In this document: piece by piece, positions 32,193 to 39,791 of the stretch
How positions within the stretch are numbered: the stretch's first letter is position 1
Layout of the letters: the number at the start of each line of letters is the position of its first letter
Notes under the pieces: model-generated
Told to the model about the DNA's origin: nothing
Database searches by the model: none
What the model saw: the letters and a program-made list of their open reading frames with translations, nothing else
Origin: Nonomuraea aridisoli
GTDB lineage: Bacteria; Actinomycetota; Actinomycetes; Streptosporangiales; Streptosporangiaceae
DNA: 47,782 nucleotides
Assembly (NCBI RefSeq): GCF_003236395.1
Contig: NZ_POUD01000034.1
Location: 1 to 47,782 of the forward strand
Direction: 5' to 3'
Program-made: the position numbers and the translations under genes

Positions 32193-32267
32193 GGACGATT
32201 AGCTCAGCGGGAGAGCGCTTCCCTGACACGGAAGAGGTCACTGGTTCAATCCCAGTATCGTCCACCA
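32193..32267 (+). tRNA. tRNA-Val (GAC)
   Basis: Acceptor GGACGAT/ATCGTCC, anticodon arm CTTCC-CTGACAC-GGAAG (anticodon GAC), discriminator A followed by an encoded CCA (32265-32267), unlike the other tRNAs here. Confidence 0.96.
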
Positions 32268-32270
32268 CCT

Positions 32271-32315
32271 GACAAAGCCCCAGCGTTGGCGTCCACCAGC
32301 GGCTGGGGCTTTGTC
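32271..32315 (+). terminator. Terminator of the tRNA cluster
   Basis: Perfect 14-bp inverted repeat gacaaagccccagc (32271-32284) and gctggggctttgtc (32302-32315), starting 3 bp after the tRNA-Val CCA. The region 32316-32523 that follows has no gene and no clear feature beyond a ribosome binding site at its end. Confidence 0.85.
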
Positions 32316-32523
32316 GTCGTTGCGGTCCCTATCCGAAAATCCTTCGCGCCGCCGGGACTTTGCGGCTTCTTAGGCGACGGGCCGCGATGGTCACGCAGAC
32401 CCCAAGAAGAGATTTTAGGAAGTTATGAAACGACGTCAGGCCGGTTGGCGTGGCGCCTGAGACTTCTGTTCGCTTACATTGCTCCCCTATCAGTCCGTAG
32501 ATCTTCGCGGGGAGGGAGCAACA

Positions 32524-32709
32524 GTGAATGACGTGGTCTACGTCCTGGTGACGCTATGCGTCGCTGCGATCGCGGGCGTGGTCTGTGGACTCGCGGTCGG
32601 CGTGATGGGCGCCCATCCTCTGGAGGCCTTCAAGACGGGTGGCGTGGCGTTCTGCGGCCTCGCCACCATCGGGCTCTCCATCCTCACCATCCTGCGCAAG
32701 AGGGCTTGA
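32524..32709 (+). CDS. Small two-helix membrane protein
   Basis: The 61-aa product starts at GTG 32524 behind GGGGAGGGAGC. Two hydrophobic segments (VVYVLVTLCVAAIAGVVCGLA and GVAFCGLATIGLSILTIL) are joined by a short loop, and the end is basic (RKRA). No family is recognised. A hairpin terminator at 32787-32814 follows. Confidence 0.65.
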   Translation: MNDVVYVLVTLCVAAIAGVVCGLAVGVMGAHPLEAFKTGGVAFCGLATIGLSILTILRKRA

Positions 32710-32786
32710 CCCTCGAACATGGCGAAAGCGATGGCAATCGAGCGAATATGACCGATTTGCGAAACTCCCCACCCGAAAACACCAGC

Positions 32787-32814
32787 AGCCCTCACCGGTG
32801 ATCCGGTGAGGGCT
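32787..32814 (+). terminator. Hairpin terminator after the small membrane protein
   Basis: Perfect 12-bp inverted repeat agccctcaccgg/ccggtgagggct with a 4-nt loop. The strip 32815-32940 after it shows no gene. Confidence 0.7.
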
Positions 32815-32940
32815 TCGATCAGGGGCGGACGACGGCTCCGGGAAATCGTTCCCCGTCGAGACGGCTCGCGCCATGTGAAAGGTCCCCTCCCTCCCCCGTG
32901 CGCGTAATTCCCTTGCCCGTTGTGGCGTCCACTCTCCCCT

Positions 32941-33183
32941 CGCCATGCGTTCGACACCTGGGGGGTGGCGCGGGTGGATCTGAAGACGGACGCGCGCAAC
33001 GAGCGTTCCCGCGCGGCGATCGCGAAGACGGGAGCGCGGTTCGAGGGCGTGCTGCGGAACTGGTCGCAGTCGTGGGCTCCCGGCGAGGAGGGCCGGCTGC
33101 GTGATTCCGCGATGTTCTCGATCATCGCGCGGGAGTGGCCGGAATGCCGGTCGCGGCTGGAGGCACGGCTGCGGCGCGGCTGA
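32941..33183 (+). pseudogene. GNAT acetyltransferase remnant, N-terminal part lost
   Basis: About 80 codons match the C-terminal third of a RimJ/RimL-type GNAT protein: [19 protein letters not shown], then [20 protein letters not shown] and [16 protein letters not shown]. The preceding acetyl-CoA site is absent, and no suitable upstream frame supplies it. This is a different family from the fragment at 2940-3242. Confidence 0.65.
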
Positions 33184-33188
33184 CGGCG

Positions 33189-33581
33189 TCAGGGCCAGGT
33201 GGTGGCCTCGGACTCGAAGAGCCCGGGGTCGCTCTCGACAGGGAGAACGCCCATCAGGTGGCCTCCCGGTGCGCGCAGGATGCGGCACTCCTGCCAGCGC
33301 GTCACCTCGCGCGCGCCCAGCGCGACCAGGCGGCGGGTCTCGGCCCCGACGTCGTCGGTCTCGATGTCCACGTGGAAGCGGGGGGCGTCGTCGCCGACCG
33401 CCTGCACGGCGACCGCGAGGCCGGGGAAGGCGCCGTGCAGGGAGACGAACTGCTCGTAGCCGGGCAGCGGACGGGCGGTCGCGCCGAGCGCCGCCGACCA
33501 GAAGGCCGCCGCCGCGTCGGCCTCGGCTGACGGGGTGTCGATGAGGAGGGCGTACAGGCGGCTGCGATGCACGACGATCAC
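33189..33581 (-). CDS. VOC family protein
   Basis: The 130-aa protein has a VOC-like layout: RLYALLIDTPSAEADAAAAFWSAALGA, FHVDIETDDVGAETRRLVALGA and ILRAPGGHLMGVLPVESDP at the end. No substrate can be assigned. It ends 6 bp from the GNAT remnant on the other strand. Confidence 0.8.
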   Translation of the reverse strand: MIVVHRSRLYALLIDTPSAEADAAAAFWSAALGATARPLPGYEQFVSLHGAFPGLAVAVQAVGDDAPRFHVDIETDDVGAETRRLVALGAREVTRWQECRILRAPGGHLMGVLPVESDPGLFESEATTWP

Positions 33582-33727
33582 CCTAACCGGGCAACTTTCC
33601 GCTGGCTACCTACCTAATGATGACTCCCGGCGAATTGTCGCCTTGTGAGAAGTTTTGGTGGCTCTGTGTGCATACACGGTTTCGGTACGGGTAGCGCCGT
33701 GGCATTGGCTCCTCGGAGGAGGAAACC

Positions 33728-34567
33728 GTGGACATCAACATCGGCCAAGCACTTACGGACGTACTCCGGCAAATAGCGACGTTCGTTCCGAAGCTGGTCG
33801 CGTTCCTGGTGATTCTCGTCATCGGGTGGATCGTGGCCAAACTGCTGGCCAAGATCGTCAACAAAGTGCTCGAACGGGTCGGTTTCGACCGGGCCGTCGA
33901 GCGCAGTGGCGTGCGGCGCATGCTGGAGCGCAGCAAGTACGACGCCAGCGACCTGCTCGCCAAGATCGTTTACTACGCCATCCTGCTGGTCACCCTGCAG
34001 ATTGCGTTCAGCGTCTTCGGGCCCAACCCGATCTCGGCGCTGCTGACCGGCGTGGTGGCCTGGCTGCCCAGGGCCATCGTCGCCATCGTGATCATCGTGG
34101 TGGCCGGTGCCGTGGCCAAGGGCGTGCACGACATCGTGAGCGGAATGCTCGGCGGCCTGTCGTACGGGCGTTGGCTGGCGGCCGCGGCTTCGGTGTTCAT
34201 CTGGGCGCTCGGCATCATCGCCGCGCTGAACCAGATCGGCGTGGCCACGACGGTCACGACGCCGGTGCTCGTCACGGTGCTCGCCACGGTCGGCGCGATC
34301 GCGGCGATCGGCGTCGGGGGCGGCCTCATCCGGCCGATGCAGCAGCGCTGGGAGCGCTGGCTGGGGCGGATGGAGCAGGAGGCCCCGCAGGCCAGGGCGC
34401 ACGCGGAGGCGTACCAGCGAGGGCGTGAGGACGCCCGCGCGATGGCGGCGGAGGAGACGACTCCCATCCGGACGACTCCCCCGACCGGCACGTCCGGGCC
34501 TGCCACCGGAACGTCCGGTCCCACGACCGGCGGCGGCTCCACTCGTTCGGACATGCCTCCGGGCTGA
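33728..34567 (+). CDS. MscS-like small channel protein (conserved TM-helix type)
   Basis: The 279-aa protein starts at GTG 33728 after CGGAGGAGG. It has the repeated TM-helix type of PF05552 (mechanosensitive channel helix): FVPKLVAFLVILVIGWIVAKLLAKIVNKVLERVGFDR, then WLPRAIVAIVIIVVAGAVAKGVHDIV and a third helix set. The C-terminal tail (from about 235) is a Thr/Gly/Pro repeat. It lacks the beta domain of true MscS. A membrane role in osmotic or envelope stress is likely, but gating is not shown. Confidence 0.85.
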   Translation: MDINIGQALTDVLRQIATFVPKLVAFLVILVIGWIVAKLLAKIVNKVLERVGFDRAVERSGVRRMLERSKYDASDLLAKIVYYAILLVTLQIAFSVFGPNPISALLTGVVAWLPRAIVAIVIIVVAGAVAKGVHDIVSGMLGGLSYGRWLAAAASVFIWALGIIAALNQIGVATTVTTPVLVTVLATVGAIAAIGVGGGLIRPMQQRWERWLGRMEQEAPQARAHAEAYQRGREDARAMAAEETTPIRTTPPTGTSGPATGTSGPTTGGGSTRSDMPPG

Positions 34568-34592
34568 CCCGGCGGCTCACGACAGGAAGGAC

Positions 34593-34644
34593 CGGCGCCC
34601 CGGCCCACGGCCCGCACCACCAGGCGGGACCGGCCGGGGCGCCG
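34593..34644. terminator. Bidirectional hairpin terminator
   Basis: Perfect 13-bp inverted repeat cggcgccccggcc (34593-34605) and ggccggggcgccg (34632-34644) between converging genes. Confidence 0.75.
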
Positions 34645-34662
34645 CCGTGTGCGGCGGGTCCG

Positions 34663-34974
34663 TCAGGCGGTGCGGCCCTCGTCGAGGAGGCCGAGCTCGC
34701 GGGTCAGGTAACAGACGGCGGTCAGGCGCAGGGACGGCGCGTCGGGCTCGCCGGTGAAGGACCAGCCGAGGTGCCGCAGCTCGTCCAGGAAGCCCAGCAG
34801 GTAGTCGCCCAGGGTCTCGCGGTCGAGCGGGATCGCGTCACGGAGCCAGGCCGCGTGCTGGTCCACCGCGGCCACCAGACCCGGGTCGCCGGCCATCCGC
34901 TGGAGCTGGGCGTCGCCGAGGGCGTTCATCAGCCAGCGCAGGGGCGAAGTCGCCCATCCCTCCTCAAAGACCAC
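34663..34974 (-). CDS. Small protein, possibly DUF6401-like
   Basis: The product has about 103 aa from GTG 34974. A TTG at 34977 or ATG at 34929 are other options, and the ribosome binding site is unclear. It shows GDPGLVAAVDQHAAWLRDAI and GDYLLGFLDELRHLGW, a helical pattern that resembles DUF6401. No function is known. It sits 40 bp downstream of pobA in the same direction. Confidence 0.5.
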   Translation of the reverse strand: MVFEEGWATSPLRWLMNALGDAQLQRMAGDPGLVAAVDQHAAWLRDAIPLDRETLGDYLLGFLDELRHLGWSFTGEPDAPSLRLTAVCYLTRELGLLDEGRTA

Positions 34975-35013
34975 CAAACAATGCTAAAGCACTTCCCAAG
35001 GACAGCAGCCCTT

Positions 35014-36168
35014 TCAGGGCAGCCCGACGTAGTTCTCGGCGAGGGTGGTCGCGGCCGCCTCCGACGAGGTGACGTAGTCGAGGTACGACAGCTGGAGCCG
35101 GCGGGCGTACGCGTCGTCGTCGTCGAACGTGTGCAGCAGCGTCGTCATCCACCACGAGAAGTGCTGCGCCCGCCACACCCGCTTGAGGCAGGCCTGCGAG
35201 TAGCCGTCGAGCAGGTCGGTCGAGCCGTGCTCGAAGTAGGCGGCGAGCGCGTCGGTGAGCACCCGCACGTCGGCGACGGCCAGGTTGAGCCCCTTGGCGC
35301 CAGTGGGCGGCACGATGTGGGCGGCGTCTCCGGCGAGGTAGAGCCGGCCGTACTGCATCGGCTCGGCCACGAAGGCCCGCATGGGCGTGATGCCGCGCTC
35401 CACGATCTCGCCGGTGGCCAGGGTGAAGCCGGGCACGCTTTCCAGCCGGGTCCTCAGCTCGTCCCAGATCCGCTCGTCCGGCCAGTCCTCCAGCCGGGCG
35501 TCGGCCGGGACCTGCAGGTAGAAGCGGCTGACGGAGGGCGAGCGCATGCTGTGCAGGGCGAAGCCGCGCTCGGTCCTGGTGTAGATCAGCTCCTCGGAGG
35601 ACGGCGCCACCTTGGCCAGGATGCCGAGCCAGGCGAACGGATAGTCCTTCTCGAAGACGGTCAGCACGCCCTCGGGAATCGCCGGCCTGGACACGCCGTG
35701 GAACCCGTCGCAGCCGGCGATCACGTCGCAGTCGAGCCGCTCGCCGCCGAACGTCACGTACGGCTCCGACTCCAGCGCGTGCAGCGCGACGTCCTCGACC
35801 TCGAAGCGGATGTCGCCGCCCGCCGCGAGCCTGGCGGCGATCAGGTCCTTGACCACCTCCTGCTGGCCGTACACGGTGATGGACCTGCCCGGGACGAGCT
35901 TCTCGAACGGGATGCGGTGGCCCGCGCCGCCGTACCGGAGCTCGATGCCGTGGTGCGGCAGGCCCTCGCGCGACATCCGCTCGCCGACGCCGGCCTCGAT
36001 CAGCGTGTCCACCGTGCCCTGCTCCAGCACGCCGGCCCGCACGCGCCGCTCGACGTAGTCGCGGCTGCGCTTCTCCAGCACCACGGAGGAGATGCCGCGC
36101 AGGTGGAGCAGATGGGACAGGAGCAGGCCGGCGGGACCCGCTCCGATGATCGCTACCTGAGTTCGCAT
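35014..36168 (-). CDS. pobA: 4-hydroxybenzoate 3-monooxygenase
   Basis: PobA turns 4-hydroxybenzoate into protocatechuate with NADPH, FAD and O2. The 384-aa protein has the FAD motif AIIGAGPAGLLLSHLLHLRG (residues 6-25), RAGVLEQGTVDTL, an HGVSRPAIP stretch in the substrate/NADPH region and LYLAGDAAHIVPPTGAKGLN, the second FAD motif. All fit PobA-type hydroxylases of about 390 aa. It is divergent from an IclR-type regulator with two palindromes between them, the classical layout for pob control. No other protocatechuate pathway gene is in the window. Confidence 0.93.
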   Translation of the reverse strand: MRTQVAIIGAGPAGLLLSHLLHLRGISSVVLEKRSRDYVERRVRAGVLEQGTVDTLIEAGVGERMSREGLPHHGIELRYGGAGHRIPFEKLVPGRSITVYGQQEVVKDLIAARLAAGGDIRFEVEDVALHALESEPYVTFGGERLDCDVIAGCDGFHGVSRPAIPEGVLTVFEKDYPFAWLGILAKVAPSSEELIYTRTERGFALHSMRSPSVSRFYLQVPADARLEDWPDERIWDELRTRLESVPGFTLATGEIVERGITPMRAFVAEPMQYGRLYLAGDAAHIVPPTGAKGLNLAVADVRVLTDALAAYFEHGSTDLLDGYSQACLKRVWRAQHFSWWMTTLLHTFDDDDAYARRLQLSYLDYVTSSEAAATTLAENYVGLP

Positions 36169-36171
36169 GAA

Positions 36172-36188
36172 GGAAGCATCCTGCTTCC
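36172..36188. promoter_or_regulatory. Palindromic operator 1 in the pobA/IclR intergenic region
   Basis: ggaagcatcctgcttcc, a perfect 7-bp inverted repeat with a 3-bp centre, 4 bp upstream of the pobA start codon. It is a likely binding site for the divergent IclR regulator. Confidence 0.6.
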
Positions 36189-36211
36189 AGCGGCCTCCCG
36201 CCGAGTCGAGG

Positions 36212-36228
36212 CTTCCACTGAGTGGAAG
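36212..36228. promoter_or_regulatory. Palindromic operator 2 in the pobA/IclR intergenic region
   Basis: cttccactgagtggaag, a perfect 7-bp inverted repeat with a 3-bp centre, just upstream of the IclR regulator. It uses the same GGAAG/CTTCC half-sites as operator 1 in the opposite order. Confidence 0.6.
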
Positions 36229-36238
36229 GATGAGGCTC

Positions 36239-37012
36239 ATGGCAGGTGGATCGCAGGAGCCGGGACGGTCGGTGACGTCCAAGGTGCTGGCGCTGCTGGG
36301 GGCGTTCGACGCGGCGCACCCCCGGCTCACGCTGACCGAGCTGGCGCGGCGCAGCGGCGTGCCGCTGAGCACGGCGCACCGGCTGGTCGGCGAGCTGGAG
36401 CGGTGGCAGGCGCTCGGCCGCGACCCCGACGGGCGGCTGCGGATCGGGCTGCGGCTGTGGGAGCTGGGACAGCTCGCGCCCAACCGGGTGCGGGAGTTCG
36501 GCCATCCGTGGCTGCAGGAGCTGTTCGCCTCGACCGGCGAGAACGTGCACCTCGCGGTCCGGGACGGCCTGGAGGTGCTCTACGTCGACAAGGTGTACGG
36601 CAGGCGGGCGGTGCCGATCGTCTCGCGGACCGGCGCCCGGCTGCCGATGCACCCGACGGGCGTGGGCAAGGCGCTGCTGGCGTTCGAGCCGGAGTGGTTC
36701 GTCAGGTCGTACCTGGCCCGCAAGCTCGAACGCCCCACCCCGCACACGATCACCGAGCCCGGGCGGCTGGCCAGGGAGCTGGCGGCGGTGCGGGCTCAGG
36801 GGTACGCGCTGACGTACGAGGAGATGACGCTCGGGTCGTGCTCGGCGGCGGCGCCGGTCCTGGCCGGCGGGCGGCCGGTGGCGGCGCTCGGCATCGTGGT
36901 CTCCTCGCGGCGCGCCCGCGAGCTGCCGCGTCTGGTGGAGCCGCTGCTCAGCGCCGCCGCGGGCATCGCGGCGGCGTACGTCAGTCCCCCAGCTTCTGGA
37001 TCCGGTCCCTGA
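36239..37012 (+). CDS. IclR family regulator, probable PobR
   Basis: The 257-aa regulator has an N-terminal winged helix (SKVLALLGAF...LTLTELARRSGVPLSTAHRLVGELERW) and a C-terminal IclR effector domain (from about 95: ENVHLAVRDGLEVLYVDK, LPMHPTGVGKALLAF, ALGIVV). ATG 36239 has AAGGATGAGG upstream, and an ATG 9 bp earlier is the alternative. The divergent pobA gene makes 4-hydroxybenzoate the likely effector. Its 3' end overlaps the end of the PoxB-like gene by 32 bp on opposite strands. Confidence 0.88.
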   Translation: MAGGSQEPGRSVTSKVLALLGAFDAAHPRLTLTELARRSGVPLSTAHRLVGELERWQALGRDPDGRLRIGLRLWELGQLAPNRVREFGHPWLQELFASTGENVHLAVRDGLEVLYVDKVYGRRAVPIVSRTGARLPMHPTGVGKALLAFEPEWFVRSYLARKLERPTPHTITEPGRLARELAAVRAQGYALTYEEMTLGSCSAAAPVLAGGRPVAALGIVVSSRRARELPRLVEPLLSAAAGIAAAYVSPPASGSGP

Positions 37013-38747
37013 ACAGCGTGGTCGCGATCGCGGCCCGGTGCGGCTGGCCCTTCAGGAACGCCTGGGCGAAGCTCTTGGCCTGGTCGTAGGAGACCTTGCC
37101 GGGCATGGGCGGCTCGTTCGGGTTGACGTCGATGTCCACCAGCGCCGGGCCGTCGTGGGCCAGTGCCTCGCTGATCGCCGTCGTCACCTCGCCGGCCTTC
37201 GTGACCTTGGCCCCGTACCCGCCGCACGAGCGGGCCCAGGCCGAGAAGTCGGCCTCGGGGGCGGCGTACCGGACGCCGTGCTCGGGGTAGCCGAGCACCA
37301 TCTGCTCCCACAGGATCTGGCCGAGCGAGTTGTTGTTGTTGATCACCACCTTGACCGGCAACCGCTGCTGGACGGCGGTGAGGAACTCGGCCATGAGCAT
37401 CGAGAAGCCGCCGTCCCCGACGTAGGCGATGACCTGGCGGCCAGGGAAGGCGTGCTGGATGGCGATGGCGTACGGCAGGCCGTTGGCCATCGAGGCGAGC
37501 GTGCCGGACAGGTAGAAACGGCGGTCGCCGCGGATCGTCCAGTGGCGTGCGGCCCAGGTGGCGATGGTGCCGCTGTCGCAGGTCAGGATGGCGTCGTCGG
37601 CGGCGAGGTCGTCGAGGACGGACGCGGCGTACTGGGGGGCGATGGGGTCGCGGTCGGGGTTCTCCAGGGAGTCCATGTCGGACCGCCACTTAGCCATCAT
37701 TTTCTGATATTTCGTCAGATGGGCGTTTCCGTTCTGCCGCTTCAGCAGCGGCAGCAGCGCCCGCAGCCCCTCCTTGGCGTCGCACACCACCGGCACGTCG
37801 GTCGGCACGCGGGCCCCGGCCCGCGTCGGGTCCGCCTCGAACTGCACCACCCGTGTCCGGCCCGGGTCGGGGAGGAACTTCGAGTACGGGAAGTTCGTGC
37901 CCACCATGAACAGCACGTCGGTCTCGTCCATCAGCTCCTCGCTCGGCCGCGTGCCGAGCAGCCCGATCCCCCCGGTCGTGTACGGCGAGTCGTCCGGGAT
38001 GACCGCCTTGCCGGGCAAGGTCTTGACCACGGGCGCCCCGAGCGCCTCGGCCACCGCGAGCACCTCGTCGCGGGCGTGCAGCGCGCCCTGCCCGACCAGC
38101 ATGGCCGGCCGCTCGGCCTTGTTGAGCACCTCGGCCGCCCACTCCAGGTCCTCCTGCCGGGGGATGCCGGACGGCTGCAGGAACACCGGCGACGTCTGCG
38201 GCACCCGGGCCGGGGCCACGTGCTCGTAAGGGTCGGCCCCGGCCTCGGCCACCTGGATGTCGTTCGGCAGCGTCAGGTGGGAGACGCCGCGGCGGGCGTA
38301 CGACGTCCTGATCGCCAGGTCCACCAGGGAGGGCAGCTGTCCCGGGTTGCTGATCATCATGTTGTACTCGGCCACGTCGGCGAACAGCTTGTCCAGGTGG
38401 ACCTCCTGCTGGTAGCCGGTGCCCAGCACGGACGTCTCCTGCATGCCGGTGATGGCGAGCACGGGGACGTGGTCGAGCTTGGCGTCGTAGAGGCCGTTGA
38501 GCAGGTGGATGCCGCCGGGGCCCGAGGTGGCCAGGCAGACGCCGACGCGGCCGGTGGCCTTGGCGTAACCGGTGGCCATGAAGGCCGCGGCCTCCTCGTG
38601 GTGGACGAGGACGAAACGCACCCGGTCACGGTGGCGCCGCAGGCCCTCCATGATGCCGTTGATGCCGTCGCCCGGCAGGCCGAAGACCGTGTCGACCCCC
38701 CACGCCGCAAGCCGTTCGATCAGGGATTCCGATGCGATGCGAGCCAT
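36981..38747 (-). CDS. Thiamine-diphosphate enzyme, PoxB-like pyruvate dehydrogenase/oxidase
   Basis: The 588-aa protein is a three-domain ThDP enzyme: the N-terminal domain with VHHEEAAAFMATGYAKATGR (catalytic Glu), a central FAD-type domain (VVKTLPGKAVIPDDSPYTTGG, GTNFPYSKFLPDPG) and the C-terminal ThDP motif GDGGFSMLMAEFLTAVQQRLPVKVVINNNN. This fits PoxB-type enzymes and related lyases. PoxB turns pyruvate into acetate and CO2, passing electrons to quinone. The exact reaction could differ. It has no partner genes nearby. Confidence 0.85.
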   Translation of the reverse strand: MARIASESLIERLAAWGVDTVFGLPGDGINGIMEGLRRHRDRVRFVLVHHEEAAAFMATGYAKATGRVGVCLATSGPGGIHLLNGLYDAKLDHVPVLAITGMQETSVLGTGYQQEVHLDKLFADVAEYNMMISNPGQLPSLVDLAIRTSYARRGVSHLTLPNDIQVAEAGADPYEHVAPARVPQTSPVFLQPSGIPRQEDLEWAAEVLNKAERPAMLVGQGALHARDEVLAVAEALGAPVVKTLPGKAVIPDDSPYTTGGIGLLGTRPSEELMDETDVLFMVGTNFPYSKFLPDPGRTRVVQFEADPTRAGARVPTDVPVVCDAKEGLRALLPLLKRQNGNAHLTKYQKMMAKWRSDMDSLENPDRDPIAPQYAASVLDDLAADDAILTCDSGTIATWAARHWTIRGDRRFYLSGTLASMANGLPYAIAIQHAFPGRQVIAYVGDGGFSMLMAEFLTAVQQRLPVKVVINNNNSLGQILWEQMVLGYPEHGVRYAAPEADFSAWARSCGGYGAKVTKAGEVTTAISEALAHDGPALVDIDVNPNEPPMPGKVSYDQAKSFAQAFLKGQPHRAAIATTLFRDRIQKLGD

Positions 38748-38798
38748 GCGTGCCGCCCTACCCCTGAGGGCCGCGCTCAGACGCTAGGCCCAGATTCG

Positions 38799-38828
38799 TT
38801 GACATTTCCAAAAATTGGCGGGTAGGGG
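38799..38828 (+). promoter_or_regulatory. Promoter for a likely leaderless SDR mRNA
   Basis: TTGACA (38799-38804), 18-bp spacer, TAGGGG (38823-38828). The ATG at 38835 is 6 nt after the -10, so the mRNA probably starts at its start codon. No SD is present. Confidence 0.55.
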
Positions 38829-38834
38829 GCCCGT

Positions 38835-39731
38835 ATGCGCATTTTGGTCACGGGAGCCACCGGCACGCTGGGCTCGGCCATGGTCCCCGCGCTGCTGCGG
38901 GCGGGTCATGAGGTACGGGCGCTGAGCCGTTCCCGGCGGGACGGCAGCGGGAACGTCGACTGGAGGTGGGGCGACCTCATCTCGGGCGACGGCGTCGCGG
39001 AGGCCGTACGGGACGTGGACGCCATCGCCCACCTGGCCACGAGCGGCCGCAAGGGACGCGGCGCCGTGGACATCCCCGGCACCCGCACGCTGGCGATCCT
39101 GGCCCGCGAGGCCGGGGTGCCGCACCTGTTGCTGACCTCGGTCGTCGGCGCCGACCGGGCGCCCCACGGCTACCTGAAGCACAAGCTGGAGGCCGAGGGC
39201 GTGGTCGCCGCGAGCGGCCTCGGCTGGACGATCCTGCGCGCCACCCCGTTCCACCAGTGGCTGCACGCCAGGCTGCGCGGCTACCGGTCGCTGCCCGTGC
39301 TGCCGGTGGACCGCTCGCTGCGCTGGCAGCCGGTGCACACCGGCGAGGTCGCCGCGCGCGTGGCCGAGTTGCTCGCCGCCGGCCCGACCGGCACGGCGGT
39401 CGACTTCGGCGGACCGCAGGTGATCGACACCGGCGAGCTGGTCGGCACGTGGCTGCGAGCGGAGGGCCTGCGCCGTCTCTGCCCGTCCGTCCGCTACCCC
39501 GGCCGTCTGCACGCCGCCCAGCGCGCCGGCGCCCTGCTCACCGACGCCATGCCCAAGGGCGGGATCACCTGGCACGACTATCTGCTGCCGCGACCCGCCC
39601 CCGCGCTCGACGACGACTTCGCCTCCGAGCACACCGCCTCGCCCACCAGCCCGGCCACGCAGCCGGAGAACGACCCTGACCTGCACGTATACGGCGGCGA
39701 CGAAGGGTACGAGCGTCCGACACGAAGCTAG
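38835..39731 (+). CDS. NAD(P)-binding atypical SDR protein
   Basis: The 298-aa protein has the NAD(P)-binding start MRILVTGATGTLGSAMVPAL (GxxGxxG) and the later HLLLTSVVGAD, YLKHKLEAEGVV and GLGWTILRATPFHQWL patterns of NmrA/atypical-SDR proteins. The substrate is unknown. The C-terminal 35 residues are disordered and rich in S, T, P and acidic residues. Confidence 0.88.
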   Translation: MRILVTGATGTLGSAMVPALLRAGHEVRALSRSRRDGSGNVDWRWGDLISGDGVAEAVRDVDAIAHLATSGRKGRGAVDIPGTRTLAILAREAGVPHLLLTSVVGADRAPHGYLKHKLEAEGVVAASGLGWTILRATPFHQWLHARLRGYRSLPVLPVDRSLRWQPVHTGEVAARVAELLAAGPTGTAVDFGGPQVIDTGELVGTWLRAEGLRRLCPSVRYPGRLHAAQRAGALLTDAMPKGGITWHDYLLPRPAPALDDDFASEHTASPTSPATQPENDPDLHVYGGDEGYERPTRS

Positions 39732-39791
39732 GCCGGTGTCCCGTTTTGTTACACTTCGTCCACTTGTTGGAGCCCCAGGCGCTACTAGACA

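Noticed and set aside
31895..32267. tRNA cluster as an integration (att) site of a mobile element
   Set aside because: No integrase gene and no displaced tRNA 3' fragment are visible. The second tRNA-Gly is a full-length copy.
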